Shown here: in pieces, positions 6,175 to 7,097 of the stretch
Position numbering within the stretch: the stretch's first letter is position 1
How the letters are laid out: each line of letters starts with the position of its first letter
Assembly: GCA_946222055.1 (NCBI GenBank)
Contig: CAMIEW010000042.1
Location: forward strand, 1-7,097
Source: an uncultured Porphyromonas sp.
GTDB taxonomy: Bacteria > Bacteroidota > Bacteroidia > Bacteroidales > Porphyromonadaceae
DNA length: 7,097 nt
Direction: 5' to 3'
Notes under the pieces: model-generated
The model's database searches: none
The model's input: the letters and a program-made list of their open reading frames with translations, nothing else
What the model was told of the DNA's origin: nothing
Translations under genes and position numbers: made by a program

Positions 6175-7097
6175 TCACTTCCACTTCCTGAGGATCACCG
6201 TACCATTGTGCCCTCCGAAGCCGAAGGTATTGGAGAGCGCATACTCTATGGGGCGCTCCTTAGCGGTATTGAAAGTAAAGTCGAGCCTGGGATCAAAGTC
6301 CGGATCGACATCATCCTCAGCGTGATTGATCGTCGGGGGAATGATCCCATCGCGAAGGGCAAGGATCGACAGCACTGCCTCGACCGCACCTGCTCCACCG
6401 AGGAGGTGACCGGTCATCGACTTGGTGGAGCTGATACTCATCTCGTTCACGTGGTCCCCGAAGAGGTCGACGATCGCGCGCGCCTCGCTGATATCCCCGA
6501 TGGGGGTGGAGGTGCCGTGGACATTGACGTAGTCGATCTTATCGGGCGTAACCCCCGCATCCTCCATCGCACGCGTCATCACGAGCCGTGCGCCGAGTCC
6601 CTCGGGATGAGAGGCGGTGATGTGGTAGGCATCAGCGCTCATGCCGACCCCGACAATCTCGGCGTATATCCGTGCTCCGCGCGCCACGGCGTGCTCCATC
6701 TCCTCCAGCACCAGGATCGCCCCGCCCTCACCGAGGACAAAGCCGTCGCGGCTCTTGGAGAAAGGCCGCGAAGCGGTCTCCGGACTGTCGTTGCGCGTCG
6801 AGAGTGCCTGCAGGCTATTGAATCCCCCCACCCCACTGACGCTGATCGCCGCCTCCGCTCCGCCGGCGAGGCAGACGGGCGTGCGACCGAGGCGGATGTT
6901 ATCGACCGCAGAGATAATCGAGTGGGTCGAGGAGGCGCAGGCGGAGACGGTGCCGAAGTTTGGTCCCCGGAAGCCATACTCGATCGAGATCAGCCCGGCA
7001 GCCATGTCGCTGATCAGCTTAGGCACCAAGTAGGGGGAGAATTGCGGTCCCTTCTCCGCATCGTAGCCCAGGAGATTCTCCTCGAGCGAATTGATCC
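6175..7097 (-). CDS. fabF: Beta-ketoacyl-[acyl-carrier-protein] synthase II (5' end outside window)
   Basis: FabF condenses malonyl-ACP with a growing acyl-ACP in type II fatty acid elongation, in the cytoplasm. The frame stays open to the window edge, giving 306 C-terminal residues; about 110 N-terminal ones are missing compared with the usual length near 415. The TTG at 7029 is an internal leucine, since family sequence (LEENLLGYDAEKGPQFSPY) continues upstream of it. Visible active-site blocks are TVSACASSTHSI with the nucleophile Cys (codon 6937-6939), NVHGTSTPIGD with its His (6517-6519), SSTKSMTGHLLGGAGA with Lys and His (His codon 6406-6408), and the C-terminal NTFGFGGHN gate. All expected KAS residues in this part are intact. 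It ends with TGA six bases before rnc, and the two form an operon; acpP would be expected just upstream, outside the window, by comparison with related genomes. Confidence 0.97.
   Translation of the reverse strand, partial: INSLEENLLGYDAEKGPQFSPYLVPKLISDMAAGLISIEYGFRGPNFGTVSACASSTHSIISAVDNIRLGRTPVCLAGGAEAAISVSGVGGFNSLQALSTRNDSPETASRPFSKSRDGFVLGEGGAILVLEEMEHAVARGARIYAEIVGVGMSADAYHITASHPEGLGARLVMTRAMEDAGVTPDKIDYVNVHGTSTPIGDISEARAIVDLFGDHVNEMSISSTKSMTGHLLGGAGAVEAVLSILALRDGIIPPTINHAEDDVDPDFDPRLDFTFNTAKERPIEYALSNTFGFGGHNGTVILRKWK

Noticed and set aside
7027..7029. TTG as the start of fabF
   Set aside because: Family-typical FabF sequence continues upstream to the window edge, so the gene is cut by the window, not short.
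1..7097. A novel defence, mobile or RNA-based system
   Set aside because: All long stretches are accounted for by five recognisable genes and short intergenic gaps; I found no array, reverse transcriptase, nuclease cassette, transposase or structured RNA beyond terminators.

Overview
The window looks like the chromosome of a GC-rich (high fifties percent by eye) member of the Bacteroidetes, probably close to Porphyromonas/Tannerella. The evidence is a RagB/SusD outer-membrane lipoprotein, genes with almost no Shine-Dalgarno sequence, a perfect TAnnTTTG (-7 type) promoter box, and the fabF-rnc gene order that I associate with this phylum. The genus is an inference; nothing here fixes the species.

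Layout. (1) Positions 1-1589, + strand: the mature part of a SusD-like nutrient-binding lipoprotein. Its signal peptide, and presumably its SusC-like TonB-dependent partner, lie upstream of the window. (2) Positions 1590-1753: a convergent intergenic gap holding a strong, nearly perfectly symmetric 21-bp terminator hairpin that can serve both strands. (3) Positions 1754-3862, - strand: a two-headed SGNH-type sialate O-acetylesterase (NanS-like) with a signal peptide. (4) Positions 3863-4063: an AT-rich divergent promoter region. (5) Positions 4064-5302, + strand: a kelch-type N-acetylneuraminate epimerase/mutarotase (NanM-like), probably a lipoprotein. (6) Positions 5303-5382: a convergent gap with a hairpin terminator. 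(7) Positions 5383-7097, - strand: the core pair fabF (5' end cut by the window edge) and rnc, six bases apart and co-transcribed.

How the genes fit together. The first three genes make a plausible sialic acid scavenging module. NanS removes O-acetyl groups that block sialic acids. The SusD-like protein, with its missing SusC partner, would capture the sugar and pass it across the outer membrane. NanM would convert alpha-Neu5Ac, the anomer released by sialidases, to the beta anomer. Sialidase, lyase and transporter genes are not in the window. Sialic acid as the SusD ligand is inferred only from its neighbours. The fabF-rnc pair is housekeeping (fatty acid elongation; double-stranded RNA processing) and marks the boundary with the core genome.

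I see no mobile element, CRISPR array, tRNA, rRNA or clearly novel system. The points most worth a second look are the atypical catalytic Asp/His block in the first NanS domain, the Asn at a metal-binding position of RNase III, and the regulatory DNA between nanS and nanM.
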